This document shows positions 42,111-51,338 of a stretch of DNA of 64,000 nucleotides, piece after piece. Source of the stretch: Clostridiales bacterium (GTDB taxonomy: Bacteria; Bacillota; Clostridia; Saccharofermentanales; Saccharofermentanaceae); the NCBI GenBank assembly GCA_017510605.1, contig JAFWMQ010000014.1:1-64000 (forward strand), in the 5' to 3' direction. Within the stretch, counting starts at the first letter, position 1; each line of letters opens with the position of its first letter. The position numbers and the translations under genes are program-made. A model generated the notes under the pieces. The model had not been told where the DNA came from and searched no databases. It worked only from the letters and a program-made list of their open reading frames with translations.

Positions 42111-43044
42111 GTGCAAAAAGCCTCTCTATCCTCATTACTAAAGCACCGTTCTCGGCTGCCGGGAAAACAACGGCAATAAGCTTTCCTTCATGAGTTGCCC
42201 TGTAATATATCCTGGTATCATCTTTCAGATCAACGGGAACCGGAAACGCTATCTTTCTCCCAAACCTGATATCTTTTGACTGTGACGCATCAAGTTTGAT
42301 CTCCGGCAGAAACTCTATCGTTTCTGATGCATCCCTTACGAATGAGAAATCACCGGAATCAGCCATCTTCCGGATCTCATCAGGCGTAAATGCATCCTTA
42401 ACATTAAACTGTCCGTTCACAGTCCTTCTTAACAATTCCGCATAAGCACCGTATCCGGTTATCTGACCAAGATCGGAACAGATCGTCCTGATATATGTTC
42501 CCTTGGAACAAAGGCAGTCAAAGTCAACTGAAAAACCTTTATCACGCTTTCCGATATCCGTGATGTCTAATGAATAGATCGTAACAGGCACCGGTTTTAA
42601 ATCAGGCGCTTCTCCCTTTCTGGCAAGCTCATAAGCTTTCTTCCCGTCGATCTTCTTAGCGGAAAATGCAGGCGGAAGCTGCTCTTTGAAAGCCTGTACT
42701 TTCCGGAAAGCTTCACGGACATTTATATAATCGTTTTTCGCCAGTTCCAATAATTCCTCATCAGACGGATAATTCTCATTAAGGATCTCTCCTGTCTTAT
42801 CCATCGTATCTGTTACCGCTCCGAAAACACATCTGCAGGAATAACCCTTATCAAAGCCTTCGCAGAACCGCAAGTACTTCAATCCCTTACCGGCAAAAAC
42901 AGGAAGCAGGCCGGTCGCAAAAGGATCCAATGTTCCGAGATGTCCGACCTTGCGCGTTCTTAATATATTTCCGATAAAACGGTCAGTCTTAAAGGATGTC
43001 CATCCTTCAGGCTTATCTACAAGGATGAATCCGTCCTGAATCAT
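42103..43044 (-). CDS. truB: tRNA pseudouridine-55 synthase
   Basis: The 313-residue protein begins GFILVDKPEGWTSFKTDRF and has KVGHLGTLDPFATGLLPV with the catalytic aspartate, and CSKGTYIRTICSDLG. It isomerises U55 of the tRNA T loop. The ATG overlaps the nrnA stop (ATGA) and the end overlaps ribF, so all three are coupled. Confidence 0.96.
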   Translation of the reverse strand: MIQDGFILVDKPEGWTSFKTDRFIGNILRTRKVGHLGTLDPFATGLLPVFAGKGLKYLRFCEGFDKGYSCRCVFGAVTDTMDKTGEILNENYPSDEELLELAKNDYINVREAFRKVQAFKEQLPPAFSAKKIDGKKAYELARKGEAPDLKPVPVTIYSLDITDIGKRDKGFSVDFDCLCSKGTYIRTICSDLGQITGYGAYAELLRRTVNGQFNVKDAFTPDEIRKMADSGDFSFVRDASETIEFLPEIKLDASQSKDIRFGRKIAFPVPVDLKDDTRIYYRATHEGKLIAVVFPAAENGALVMRIERLFAHD

Positions 43045-44108
43045 AAATCGGTCTGAACCTTTTTAATGATCTCTTCGGCAACATCATATATGTCAGCGTC
43101 CCTGACTGTGAAGCCGGCTGCTCTCATATGTCCGCCGCCGCCAAAGCTCTCTGCAAACTTTGAACAGTCAAAGTATTCCTGGGATCTTACGTTGCCTCTG
43201 ATCTCGCCTGACTCAAGCTGTCTTAATACTATTGCAAGCTCAACACTGTCAATGTCGCGCATTGCCGATACAACATCATCAACTCCGTCAGGCCCGGCGT
43301 TATATTCCACGAACTGGGAATACGGAACAACAGTTATAGCAAACTTATCATCACAAAAGAATTGTACTTCTGATCTTGCCTTTGCAGACAACAGGAATTT
43401 CTGCTTTGTCTTGCGGTCAAAAAGATTGTAGCAGACATCGGAAATGTCACCGCCCAGGTCGATAAGCGCGCCGGCTGTCTCGAGTGTCTCGGGTCGGGTA
43501 TTCTTAAAAGTGAATCTTCCCGTATCTGTAACTATCCCCGCAAGTACTGCTTTGGCAGCGTTGGGATAAAGAATATCCTTAAGCGCTTTACCGGTAAATT
43601 CCGCTGTCATCTCAGCTACATAAAAAACCATCTCGCAGGCGGAAGATGCTTCAGGATCGATCCACATGTTATCGGATCTGTGAGTTACCGATGCGTGATG
43701 GTCGATTACGATCTTTGGATCTACGGAATCGAAGATCTCACCGCTTATGCCCATCCTCGAACTTTCCGATATATCAGTCGCGATAGCAGCGCCGACTTTC
43801 CTGCCTCCGATGGTCCTGTTGGCCTTAAATTCTCTTGCCGCTTCAGTATCTCCGTCAGGACGGAAGAGCATATCATCGATACCAAGGAAAGACATATTCT
43901 CAGGCAGTTCTTCAGGAATAGCGACATATGCGTCTACTCCCAAAGCCCTGATGATGCTTACGACGCCGGAGGACGAACCTACGCAGTCCCCGTCAACGCT
44001 CCTGTGGGGGAAGACAAGAATGATCTCGTCATTCGCCTTCGCCTTTTCTACAACGCTTAAGATGTTCTTTGCGCTTCTGGCGCTGCCTTCTTTATAGCGT
44101 TCTCTCAT
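43041..44108 (-). CDS. nrnA: DHH family oligoribonuclease/pAp phosphatase
   Basis: The 355-residue protein has the DHH domain (HRSVDGDCVGSSSG, TDTGRFTFKNTRPE, VIDHHASVTH) and the DHHA1 domain ending SFGGGGHMRAAGF. NrnA removes short oligoribonucleotides and dephosphorylates pAp, which links RNA decay to sulphur metabolism. Its place between rbfA and truB is standard. Confidence 0.95.
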   Translation of the reverse strand: MRERYKEGSARSAKNILSVVEKAKANDEIILVFPHRSVDGDCVGSSSGVVSIIRALGVDAYVAIPEELPENMSFLGIDDMLFRPDGDTEAAREFKANRTIGGRKVGAAIATDISESSRMGISGEIFDSVDPKIVIDHHASVTHRSDNMWIDPEASSACEMVFYVAEMTAEFTGKALKDILYPNAAKAVLAGIVTDTGRFTFKNTRPETLETAGALIDLGGDISDVCYNLFDRKTKQKFLLSAKARSEVQFFCDDKFAITVVPYSQFVEYNAGPDGVDDVVSAMRDIDSVELAIVLRQLESGEIRGNVRSQEYFDCSKFAESFGGGGHMRAAGFTVRDADIYDVAEEIIKKVQTDL

Positions 44109-44139
44109 TAACTACTCCGTTCTTGTCAGAAGTCAGGAT

Positions 44140-44547
44140 TTACCCGTCCTGACCTTCTTTCCTGCCTTCACGCTCTTGCCTTGCAAGTCTTCTAGCCTCG
44201 TCTTCCTTGATCGTCTGATCGATCAAAGCTTCCATTCTGAGGGCATCATTAAGAGTATTATCAAGTTTGAAACTGAGTTCGGGAGCAACTCTTAAGTTGA
44301 TCTCCTGAACGGTCTCATAACGGATAAACCCTTTCGCATGTTCTATGGCTTCCATAGCCTCTTTTTGCGTCTTCTCATCGCCATATACGGAAATGAAAAC
44401 CGTGGCATGTGAAAGATCGCGGCTCATCTTGACAGATGTAACAGATGTAAGCAAAGGAACTCTCGGATCCTTCAGCTTTGTCGAGATGATAGTAGAGATG
44501 ATCTTCTGTATCTCATCTCCGACTATCTCAGGTCTTCTGTTTTTCAT
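44140..44547 (-). CDS. rbfA: Ribosome-binding factor A
   Basis: The protein of about 135 residues has the KH-like RbfA fold: RRPEIVGDEIQKIISTIIST, LKDPRVPLLTSVTSVKMS and LRVAPELSFKLDNTL. It helps 16S maturation and cold adaptation. I use the ATG at 44547 after GAGGG; an earlier ATG (44595) would add a tail from inside infB. It begins one base after infB stops. The C-terminus is charged. Confidence 0.95.
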   Translation of the reverse strand: MKNRRPEIVGDEIQKIISTIISTKLKDPRVPLLTSVTSVKMSRDLSHATVFISVYGDEKTQKEAMEAIEHAKGFIRYETVQEINLRVAPELSFKLDNTLNDALRMEALIDQTIKEDEARRLARQEREGRKEGQDG

Positions 44548-44548
44548 A

Positions 44549-47350
44549 TCAGTCCCTCTTAACTTCGATGTTGCCGAACGCCTCGATAACATCACCGATC
44601 TTTATGTCGTTGTATCTCTCGACTGTAAGGCCGCACTCATGTCCGGATAAGACTTCCCTTACGGAATCCTTCTCGTGCTGGAGTGAACCCAGAACACCGG
44701 TGTAGATAACGACATCGTCTCTTATTACTCTTACGTTTGCAGAACGCTGAATCTTACCGTCAGTAACATAGCATCCGCCGATAGTACCGATACCGCTGAC
44801 CTTGAAGAGCTGTCTGACTTCCGCATGACCCCAGATAACTTCTTCGATCTTAGGAGCAAGCATACCCTTCATAGCGTTCTGGACATCCTCGATCGCGTTA
44901 TAGATGACGCTGTAGAGTCTTACGTCAACGCCTGTTTCCTTAGCCTTATCAGTAATCATCTGTGAAGGTCTTACGTTGAATCCGATGATGATCGCATTCG
45001 ATACATCGGCAAGAACGATATCTGACTCGTTGATGGCACCTACACCGCCGTGAATAACGTTGATCTTAACCTCATCATTAGTGAGTTTTTCGAGGGACTG
45101 CTGAACTGCTTCGACAGATCCCTGAACGTCTGCTTTGATGATGATATTGAGATCCTTAACATCACCTGCTGCCATCTGAGCTGCAAGTGTATCAAGGCTC
45201 ATCTTGGATGATCTGTGGAGCTGCTCTTCTCTCTGCTTGATCTTACGCTTCTCAACGAGCTGTCTTGCAGTCTTATCGTCAGATACGGCAAACAAAAGCT
45301 CACCGGCCTGAGGAACTTCAGGCAGACCCAGGATCTCTACAGGGATCGAAGGGCCGGCCTTCTTGATGGCAACGCCCTTATCATCGTACATGGCTCTTAC
45401 ATTACCAAGGATAGGACCGCATACAACTGTATCGCCCTGTCTCAATGTACCGCGCTGGATAAGTACTGAAGCAACCGGACCTCTGTTCTTATCAAGCTTA
45501 GCTTCGATAACGGCACCCTTTGCCTGGCTCTTCGGATCTGCTTTGAGTTCCATGACGTCTGCGGTAAGAAGAACGTTTTCGAGAAGGTCATCAATACCTG
45601 TACCCTGCTTAGCGGAAATAGGCACCATGATCGTCTGGCCGCCCCACTCTTCACAGATAAGTCCGTAATTTGTAAGTTCCTGCTTAACTCTGTCAGGGTT
45701 AGCGCCGGGTTTATCTATCTTGTTGATAGCAACAATGATCTCAGTATTTGCTGCCTTAGCGTGGTTGATAGCCTCGATCGTCTGAGGCATTACACCGTCA
45801 TCTGCAGCAACAACCAGAATTGCGATATCCGTGAACTGTGCACCTCTGGCTCTCATGGTAGTGAATGCTTCGTGACCGGGGGTATCGAGGAATGTGATCT
45901 GACGGCCCTTGAGACGTACGGTGTAAGCACCGATCTTCTGTGTGATTCCGCCTGCCTCGCCTTCTGTTACGTTAGCTGAACGGATCTTATCAAGGAGTGA
46001 TGTCTTACCGTGGTCAACGTGTCCCATAACAACGACAACCGGAGGTCTCGGTTCGAGATATTCAGGATTATCGGCATCCTCGAAAAGGATATCTTCTTCT
46101 GTCTTCTCTTCAAGAAGTTCGGCATTGATTCCGAAGCTGTCTGCAACGAGACAAGCCGTATCGAAATCAAGTTCCTGGTTGATCGTAGCCATAACACCGA
46201 GTTTCATCAGAGCCATGATGATATCAGAACTCTTCTTGCCGATACCTTCTGCAAATTCCTTAACGGTGATAAATGCAGGGATCTTGATCTCGGTTATTAC
46301 CTGCTCAACAACAGCCTGCTGTTCAGACTGCTTCTTTTTCTTCTTTCTGAAGGAATAATCATCATAATCTCCGTCACTGTTCACACGGCCCGTAAACTGT
46401 GCTGAACGTGACTGCTTTCTCTTATCAACGGAAGAATTCTTCTCGCCGTCTCTTCTGTCTGAACTGTTGTGCTTCTTGTCAAAAGCACTCTTCTCTGCGT
46501 AAGAAGATCTGCTCTTCTTTGCATCTTCAATAGGAGTTTCAGTTCTCGGCTTAGGTGCTTTTCTGAACTGCGGACGTGCATTATCTTCGTCCTTATCCTT
46601 ATCAAAGCCGCCGGCCGGTTTCTGGAATCCGCCCTTGTGCTGATAACCGGTACCGCCGCTTCTGACAGGGCTCTTCTTATCTCTGCCGGCATACGTGATT
46701 ACCGTAGAGCTTCTGATCGTCTCGCCTCTTGCGGGAACATCAGGAAGCGAAATAACGGCAGAGGAAAGTCTCGGCTTGGGTTCAGGCTTGACCTCAGGCT
46801 TCTTTTCTTCCTTTACAGGCTCAGGCTTAACCTCAGGCTTTTTCTCTTCCTTGACGGGCTCGGGCTTAACTTCTTCCTTGACTTCAGGGACCTTTGTCTC
46901 CTTAATCTCAGGCACTTCAGTCTTCTCAGGCTTCGGTTCTTCCTTAGCAGCCTTAGTGGAAGCAGTCTTCTTGACTGTCTTCTTCTCTTTTACTTCGCCG
47001 TCGTCAGCCTTGGGAGCTGCCTCTTTCTTCTCACTTGCCTTTTTGGCAGGAGCTTTCTTGGCAGGTTCCTCGGTCTTAGCAGCAGTTTTCTTAGCAGTCT
47101 TCTTCTCTTCTGCTTTTTCCTCAGATACTGCCTTCTTTGCAGCAGGTTTCTTTACAGGCTTTGTCTCTGTTTCCGGTGCCGGAGCAGGTTCTTTCACCTC
47201 AACAACAGGTTCAACCTTCACCTCGGCAACAGGTGCTTCGGGTGTCTCCTCAGTCTTTTTCTTATGTACGCGTCCGAGCCTCATTTTCTTACTGCCGGAA
47301 ACGCCGCCGACAGTCAGACCGCTCTTCTTATTCTCATTATCTTCACTCAT
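44549..47350 (-). CDS. infB: Translation initiation factor IF-2
   Basis: The protein of about 933 residues has a low-complexity N-terminal part of about 330 residues (Lys/Glu/Pro/Ala-rich, with [13 protein letters not shown] repeats), then the IF-2 N domain, the GTPase ([44 protein letters not shown]) and domains II-IV. It places initiator tRNA on the 30S subunit. The ATG at 47350 overlaps the ylxQ stop as TGATG and follows GAGGAGG. The repeat-rich leader is encoded by near-identical 39-bp DNA units around 46782-46871. Confidence 0.96.
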   Translation of the reverse strand: MSEDNENKKSGLTVGGVSGSKKMRLGRVHKKKTEETPEAPVAEVKVEPVVEVKEPAPAPETETKPVKKPAAKKAVSEEKAEEKKTAKKTAAKTEEPAKKAPAKKASEKKEAAPKADDGEVKEKKTVKKTASTKAAKEEPKPEKTEVPEIKETKVPEVKEEVKPEPVKEEKKPEVKPEPVKEEKKPEVKPEPKPRLSSAVISLPDVPARGETIRSSTVITYAGRDKKSPVRSGGTGYQHKGGFQKPAGGFDKDKDEDNARPQFRKAPKPRTETPIEDAKKSRSSYAEKSAFDKKHNSSDRRDGEKNSSVDKRKQSRSAQFTGRVNSDGDYDDYSFRKKKKKQSEQQAVVEQVITEIKIPAFITVKEFAEGIGKKSSDIIMALMKLGVMATINQELDFDTACLVADSFGINAELLEEKTEEDILFEDADNPEYLEPRPPVVVVMGHVDHGKTSLLDKIRSANVTEGEAGGITQKIGAYTVRLKGRQITFLDTPGHEAFTTMRARGAQFTDIAILVVAADDGVMPQTIEAINHAKAANTEIIVAINKIDKPGANPDRVKQELTNYGLICEEWGGQTIMVPISAKQGTGIDDLLENVLLTADVMELKADPKSQAKGAVIEAKLDKNRGPVASVLIQRGTLRQGDTVVCGPILGNVRAMYDDKGVAIKKAGPSIPVEILGLPEVPQAGELLFAVSDDKTARQLVEKRKIKQREEQLHRSSKMSLDTLAAQMAAGDVKDLNIIIKADVQGSVEAVQQSLEKLTNDEVKINVIHGGVGAINESDIVLADVSNAIIIGFNVRPSQMITDKAKETGVDVRLYSVIYNAIEDVQNAMKGMLAPKIEEVIWGHAEVRQLFKVSGIGTIGGCYVTDGKIQRSANVRVIRDDVVIYTGVLGSLQHEKDSVREVLSGHECGLTVERYNDIKIGDVIEAFGNIEVKRD

Positions 47351-47682
47351 CAAGTATCTTCCTCCTCGTTGATATTATCGAGTATGGCGGAAATTCCTTC
47401 CGCAAAGCTTTTGTCCGTAATAGCCGCAACTGTTCTGTTTGGCTTGCCTAATGCATCTCCTAATTCATCTGATGTTGCGAATCTGTAGCAGGGTATCTCT
47501 TTGTCGCCTGTCAGGTTCTTCAATATCTTTTCCAGAGAATTCCTGGAAATATCACGGGTAACGATCAGAAGTTCCACTTTGTTCGAGCGGATGACTCCGT
47601 TTACCGCATCACTTCCCGATACTGCTTTTCCCGCGCGGGCTGCGAGCCCAATCATTCCGAGTGCTCTCTTCTTATCTGTCAT
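47350..47682 (-). CDS. ylxQ: YlxQ-like L7Ae family RNA-binding protein
   Basis: The 110-residue protein has the L7Ae/L30e fold: [19 protein letters not shown] and [18 protein letters not shown]. Such proteins bind kink-turn RNAs; the cellular target of YlxQ is not settled. It is between rnpM and infB, overlapping each by one base, the usual position. Confidence 0.93.
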   Translation of the reverse strand: MTDKKRALGMIGLAARAGKAVSGSDAVNGVIRSNKVELLIVTRDISRNSLEKILKNLTGDKEIPCYRFATSDELGDALGKPNRTVAAITDKSFAEGISAILDNINEEEDT

Positions 47683-47957
47683 CAGGCTTCTTTTATGCTC
47701 CCCAAAAGTGATTTAGCCAATTCTTTGATCTCTTCTTCGGTCAAAGACTTCTTAAGTCCTTTGGAAAGCTTTGCTGCCTTCTTAAGTTCTGCCGTGATGC
47801 AATCCTCGTTAGGACAGAGATAAGCACCTCTTCCCGAGAGTTTACCGGTCGGGTCATATACAACATTTCCCTCCGGAGTCACAACAACACGTAAAAGGTC
47901 ATTCTTGTCTCTTACTGTCCTGCAGGATACACAACTTCTTTGCGGCTTTTTCTTCAT
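47682..47957 (-). CDS. rnpM: YlxR-family RNase P modulator RnpM
   Basis: The 91-residue protein begins with QRSCVSCRTVRDKNDLLRVV and has GRGAYLCPNEDC, the YlxR family pattern with paired cysteines. In Bacillus the homologue binds RNase P RNA and modulates processing. It lies between nusA and ylxQ. Basic, cytoplasmic, full length. Confidence 0.93.
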   Translation of the reverse strand: MKKKPQRSCVSCRTVRDKNDLLRVVVTPEGNVVYDPTGKLSGRGAYLCPNEDCITAELKKAAKLSKGLKKSLTEEEIKELAKSLLGSIKEA

Positions 47958-47974
47958 AACTTCAAACGCTCTGC

Positions 47975-49147
47975 TTATTCCTCTTTGCCGGCTTCGTCAT
48001 CAACAACTGTGAAGTCATCGATAAGTGCCTTGGATGCTTCTACGCTCTCGTCAGACTCTTTCTTGATATCGATCTTAAATCCGGTAAGTCTTGCAGCAAG
48101 ACGTACATTCTGACCGCTCTTACCGATAGCAAGTGAGAACTGCTGGTCGGGAACGATAACCTTTGCATATCTCTCGACTTCACCATTCTCATTAGTGGTG
48201 ATCTCTGTATCAACTCTGGATACTTTCGCAGGCTGCAGCGCCTCGCTGATAAAGAGAGCAGGATCTTCCTTCCAGTCAACGATATCGATCTTCTCGTCTG
48301 CCAGTTCATTCATGATCTGCTGAACTCTCTGGCCTCTCTGGCCTACGCAGGAACCCTTTGCATCGATATCGGGATCTTTGGAGTAAACAGCGACCTTTGT
48401 TCTGGAACCTGCTTCTCTGGCAACAGATCTGATGATTACATCGCCTGCCTTGATCTCAGGTACTTCAAGCTCGAAAAGCTTTGTTACGAGTCTTGCATCC
48501 GTTCTTGAAAGAACAACAGAAGGTCTTCCGTTTGCTTCCTCAACACCCATAACGAGGAACTTCATGATCCTGTCCTGATCATAATGCTCATTACGGTTAT
48601 TTCTGATCTGGCCGTCGTGCTTAACGATAGCCTCGGCACGGCCGATATTTACATAAACATTCCTTGCGTCCTTACGAACGATAGTGCCTGAAGTGATCTC
48701 ACCGATCTTGCCGGAGAATTCCTTCTGGATCTTATCGCTTTCTGCATCTCTAAGCTTCTGGTTGATAGCATTCTTTGCAGCACCGGCAGCAAGACGTCCC
48801 AGGTCCTCAACATCGATACCGATCTCGATCTCATCTCCGACCTCAACATCTTCATAGCCTAATTCCTTGGCTGCTTCAATGGAAATCTCATTAGCCTCAT
48901 CAATGACATCATCAACGACCTCGGCAAGCTTATAAACATAGATCTCACCGGTCTCTCTGTCGATCTCTGCACTTACTGACTTAATATCCTGCTTATTTCC
49001 GCCGAACTCACGTCTGTATGCCGCAACAAGACCGCTCTCGATCGCCTGGAAAACTTCTTCCTCATCGATGTCTCTTTCTTCTGCGAGGAGCTTAACGAGA
49101 CTTACTATCGTATCCTTAGGTTCCTCTTCATTCTTCTTTCTGGGCAT
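47975..49147 (-). CDS. nusA: Transcription elongation/termination factor NusA
   Basis: The 390-residue protein has the N-terminal RNA polymerase-binding domain (RDIDEEEVFQAIESGLVAAY), an S1 domain (SGTIVRKDARNVYVNIGRAE) and two KH domains (DAKGSCVGQRGQRVQQIMNE, LAIGKSGQNVRLAARLTGF). It lacks the acidic repeats of proteobacterial NusA. NusA promotes pausing and termination and could act at the leader hairpin upstream of its own operon. Confidence 0.96.
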   Translation of the reverse strand: MPRKKNEEEPKDTIVSLVKLLAEERDIDEEEVFQAIESGLVAAYRREFGGNKQDIKSVSAEIDRETGEIYVYKLAEVVDDVIDEANEISIEAAKELGYEDVEVGDEIEIGIDVEDLGRLAAGAAKNAINQKLRDAESDKIQKEFSGKIGEITSGTIVRKDARNVYVNIGRAEAIVKHDGQIRNNRNEHYDQDRIMKFLVMGVEEANGRPSVVLSRTDARLVTKLFELEVPEIKAGDVIIRSVAREAGSRTKVAVYSKDPDIDAKGSCVGQRGQRVQQIMNELADEKIDIVDWKEDPALFISEALQPAKVSRVDTEITTNENGEVERYAKVIVPDQQFSLAIGKSGQNVRLAARLTGFKIDIKKESDESVEASKALIDDFTVVDDEAGKEE

Positions 49148-49166
49148 TTTTATATTTCCTCCTGAC

Positions 49167-49637
49167 TTAAAAATCTATATGACGTACGGCCTTTGCAATA
49201 TCTTCAAACCCGAGGGTCAGTTCTTCGCCGTTATCAAATACAAATGTTGCCTTATCACCATCAGCGCCTTTGATCACAGCCGTGAAGGATTTCTTGCCTT
49301 CCAAGGGCTTATAGAGTGATACATCAACCTTCTCACCGCTGTAGCGGTTATAATCTTTCTCTGTCTCCAGAGGTCTGGTCAAACCCGGAGAAGATACTTC
49401 GAAGAAATCCGGATCTATGGAAGGCTGTCCGTCGAAAATCGGATCTACGGCGCGGCTGACCGTCTCACAGTCATCGATACCTACACCGCCCCTTTTGTCG
49501 ATATAAAGTGTCAGGACCATTCCGCGTGATTCCTTGACATAAGAACAGTCGACCAGATCAAATCCGAGTTCAGCCACAACAGGCTCTGCGAGTTCAAACG
49601 CTTCCTGTGCCACTTTTGATCTTTTTGCCAATTCCAT
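49167..49637 (-). CDS. rimP: Ribosome maturation factor RimP
   Basis: The protein of about 156 residues has ELAEPVVAELGFDLVDCSYV and ISSPGLTRPL-like VSSPGLTRPLETEKDY. It assists 30S assembly. The ATG at 49637 follows AAGGAGA; an in-frame upstream start (49664) would begin within the leader hairpin. It is the first gene of the rimP-ribF cluster. Confidence 0.95.
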   Translation of the reverse strand: MELAKRSKVAQEAFELAEPVVAELGFDLVDCSYVKESRGMVLTLYIDKRGGVGIDDCETVSRAVDPIFDGQPSIDPDFFEVSSPGLTRPLETEKDYNRYSGEKVDVSLYKPLEGKKSFTAVIKGADGDKATFVFDNGEELTLGFEDIAKAVRHIDF

Positions 49638-49651
49638 TCTCCTTTTACAAC

Positions 49652-49680
49652 AAAAAACGGACACGCTAAACGCTGTCCGT
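49652..49680 (-). terminator. Leader terminator/attenuator of the rimP-nusA operon
   Basis: ACGGACA and TGTCCGT (49674-49680 and 49657-49663) form a 7-bp stem around a 10-base loop, followed by six T bases on the minus strand. It lies between the promoter at 49709-49737 and the rimP start, so read-through must be regulated. Confidence 0.65.
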
Positions 49681-49708
49681 TCGTAAAAACTCTTTTATGA
49701 ACTCGGTA

Positions 49709-49737
49709 ATTCTATCATATTTAAAAGAAATGTGCAA
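49709..49737 (-). promoter_or_regulatory. Promoter of the rimP-nusA-infB operon
   Basis: On the minus strand TTGCAC (49732-49737) and TAGAAT (49709-49714) are 17 bases apart. The start would be near 49702, with a leader of about 65 bases containing the hairpin. Confidence 0.6.
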
Positions 49738-49851
49738 ACCGAAAAATGTTCCTAATTTTTTACACTTTTATATTCATTTCGGACTCCAATTACAGTAAAA
49801 TAAGTCTATCCAGATATCCAATGGAAATAAGATCCCCAAAGGAGACATTCT

Positions 49852-50259
49852 ATGATTAAACTTATTGCAGGACCTAAGGGTACGGGCAAAACAGCAAAGC
49901 TCGTCGATGACATCAACGCAGTTGCAGCTACTGACAGCAACGTCGTATGCCTAGAGAGAGGTAACAGATTAGACCAGCTTCTTAAGCCCACAGTTCGTCT
50001 TGTAAATATGAAGGAATACCCCATCGAAGGTTTTGACCAGGTTCTCGCATTTATTTGCGGCATCTGTTCCAAAGATTACGACTTAACACATATCTATGTT
50101 GACGCGATCTGCAAAGTAGCAAATAACTATGACCCCGAAGGTCTCGGCGCTTTCCTTCTTAAGCTTGACGCTTTCCTGAAGGACACACCCGTTGAAGCAA
50201 CGATCCTTTACAGCGGCGATGTAAACAGCCTTCCCGAAGAAGCAAGAAAATTCGCATAA
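49852..50259 (+). CDS. Small P-loop protein of unknown function
   Basis: The 135-residue protein begins IKLIAGPKGTGKTAKLVDDI, a clear Walker A (GPKGTGKT). No Walker B, sensor or membrane segment is obvious. Similar short clostridial proteins are sometimes labelled twitching motility PilT-like, which the length does not support. AAAGGAGA precedes the ATG, and a terminator follows at 50281-50312, so it is a single-gene transcript divergent from rimP. Confidence 0.75.
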   Translation: MIKLIAGPKGTGKTAKLVDDINAVAATDSNVVCLERGNRLDQLLKPTVRLVNMKEYPIEGFDQVLAFICGICSKDYDLTHIYVDAICKVANNYDPEGLGAFLLKLDAFLKDTPVEATILYSGDVNSLPEEARKFA

Positions 50260-50280
50260 GACTATTAACAACGTAAAACT

Positions 50281-50312
50281 TCCCGGGTCATATTAATTGG
50301 CCCGGGGTTTTA
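50281..50312 (+). terminator. Terminator of the P-loop gene
   Basis: CCCGGGTC (50282-50289) pairs with GGCCCGGG (50299-50306, one G-T pair), followed by TTTT and an AT run. Confidence 0.75.
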
Positions 50313-50339
50313 ATAAAAATCCATCAGGAGGGAAAATAT

Positions 50340-50792
50340 ATGGGTTTGATTCAAGAATTCAAGGAATTCGCACTTAAGGGTAACGTAGTTGATATGGCTA
50401 TCGGTGTAATCATTGGTGCTGCCTTCAAGGACATCGTTACATCCTTTACAGACAGTTTCATCAATCCTCTGATTGCTTCCGTCGGCGGCGCGGAAATTGC
50501 CGGCTCTATCCGACTTCCGTGGGTTGATTATGCTGGTCTTTCACTTGAAGAGATTCAGAGCCTTTCACTCAACTATGGAGCATTCATAACAGCCATCATC
50601 AATTTCCTTATCATGGCTCTTATCCTTTTCTTCATGCTCAAAGCTATCAATACTCTTAAGAGTGGCGTCGGCAAGATCAAGAAGAAGAAGGGTGCCAAGG
50701 AAGAAGAACCCGCACCTGCACCCGAGCCTTCTGATGAAGTTAAGCTCCTCACAGAGATCAAGGACCTCCTCAAAGCTCAGAAAGCAAAATAA
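50340..50792 (+). CDS. mscL: Large-conductance mechanosensitive channel MscL
   Basis: The 150-residue protein begins LIQEFKEFALKGNVVDMAIG, the MscL N-terminal amphipathic helix and TM1, with a second transmembrane helix (YGAFITAIINFLIMALILFF) and a charged cytoplasmic helix. It opens under membrane tension to release solutes on osmotic downshock. GGAGG precedes the ATG. A strong terminator follows. Confidence 0.96.
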   Translation: MGLIQEFKEFALKGNVVDMAIGVIIGAAFKDIVTSFTDSFINPLIASVGGAEIAGSIRLPWVDYAGLSLEEIQSLSLNYGAFITAIINFLIMALILFFMLKAINTLKSGVGKIKKKKGAKEEEPAPAPEPSDEVKLLTEIKDLLKAQKAK

Positions 50793-50822
50793 ATTTGCTC
50801 TTCAATCTGAACTGCATTTCTT

Positions 50823-50856
50823 CGGGGTTGCCCTAAAAGGCAACCCCGTTTTTTTG
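50823..50856 (+). terminator. Rho-independent terminator of mscL
   Basis: CGGGGTTGCC (50823-50832) and GGCAACCCCG (50839-50848) pair exactly around CTAAAA and run into seven or more T bases. Confidence 0.92.
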
Positions 50857-50879
50857 ATGGGGTCTGACCCCATCAAAAA
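50851..50879. repeat. Perfect palindrome between convergent mscL and arsR-type genes
   Basis: TTTTTGATGGGGT (50851-50863) and ACCCCATCAAAAA (50867-50879) are exact complements around CTG. Its T-rich arms overlap the terminators on both sides, so it may help both strands terminate. Confidence 0.75.
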
Positions 50880-50911
50880 GGCTGCCTCCATCAAGCAGGG
50901 AGACAGCCTTT
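50877..50911 (-). terminator. Terminator of the arsR-type gene
   Basis: AAAGGCTG-C-CTCC (50877-50889) pairs with GGAG-A-CAGCCTTT (50899-50911) with one mismatch, and T bases follow on the minus strand. Confidence 0.75.
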
Positions 50912-50936
50912 TATGTGTGGTTCCTAATCGTACGGA

Positions 50937-51335
50937 TCAGTCTTTTTTCTTTTTCTTGTTCTTGTCCTTCTTCTTTTTCTTTTTGCCCTTTTTCAGTTCT
51001 TTGGATTCGCCGTCGGAAACTGATTTTTCCTTGATGAACTTTTTCGAGCCGGACTTAAGGGAATCAATGCCGGAAGAGACAATATCTATAGTGTCTTTGT
51101 TTATCGAATAGTAAGCAAATCTGCCTCTGCGTTCTACGTTTACAAGGCCGGCTTCGGTAAGACAGGCCATATGGTGGGAAAGCGTCGGCTGAGTAAAATC
51201 GAACTCGGAAAGAATGTCTTTTGCGGTAAGTTCACCCTTCGAGGCGATCAAAGACAGGATCCTGTATCTGACGCTCTCGGAAAGTACACTCAGTACTTTT
51301 GTAAACTGTTCTTCGTTTACAGACATCTTGTCCAC
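50937..51335 (-). CDS. ArsR-type winged-helix regulator with lysine-rich tail
   Basis: The protein of about 130 residues has an ArsR-like domain (VLSESVRYRILSLIASKGEL, FDFTQPTLSHHMACLTEAGL, RFAYYSINKD) in its first 95 residues. The last 35 are almost only Lys, Asp and Asn. No metal-binding cysteines are seen, so it may respond to something other than metals. The start may be the GTG at 51335 or the ATG at 51326. It follows the YhbD-like gene after three bases, so the two are one unit. Confidence 0.85.
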   Translation of the reverse strand: MDKMSVNEEQFTKVLSVLSESVRYRILSLIASKGELTAKDILSEFDFTQPTLSHHMACLTEAGLVNVERRGRFAYYSINKDTIDIVSSGIDSLKSGSKKFIKEKSVSDGESKELKKGKKKKKKDKNKKKKKD

Positions 51336-51338
51336 TTA

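Noticed and set aside
46469..47488. Plus-strand long open frames of leucine/serine-rich residues
   Set aside because: They are antisense to the low-complexity leader of infB and share its repeat bias.
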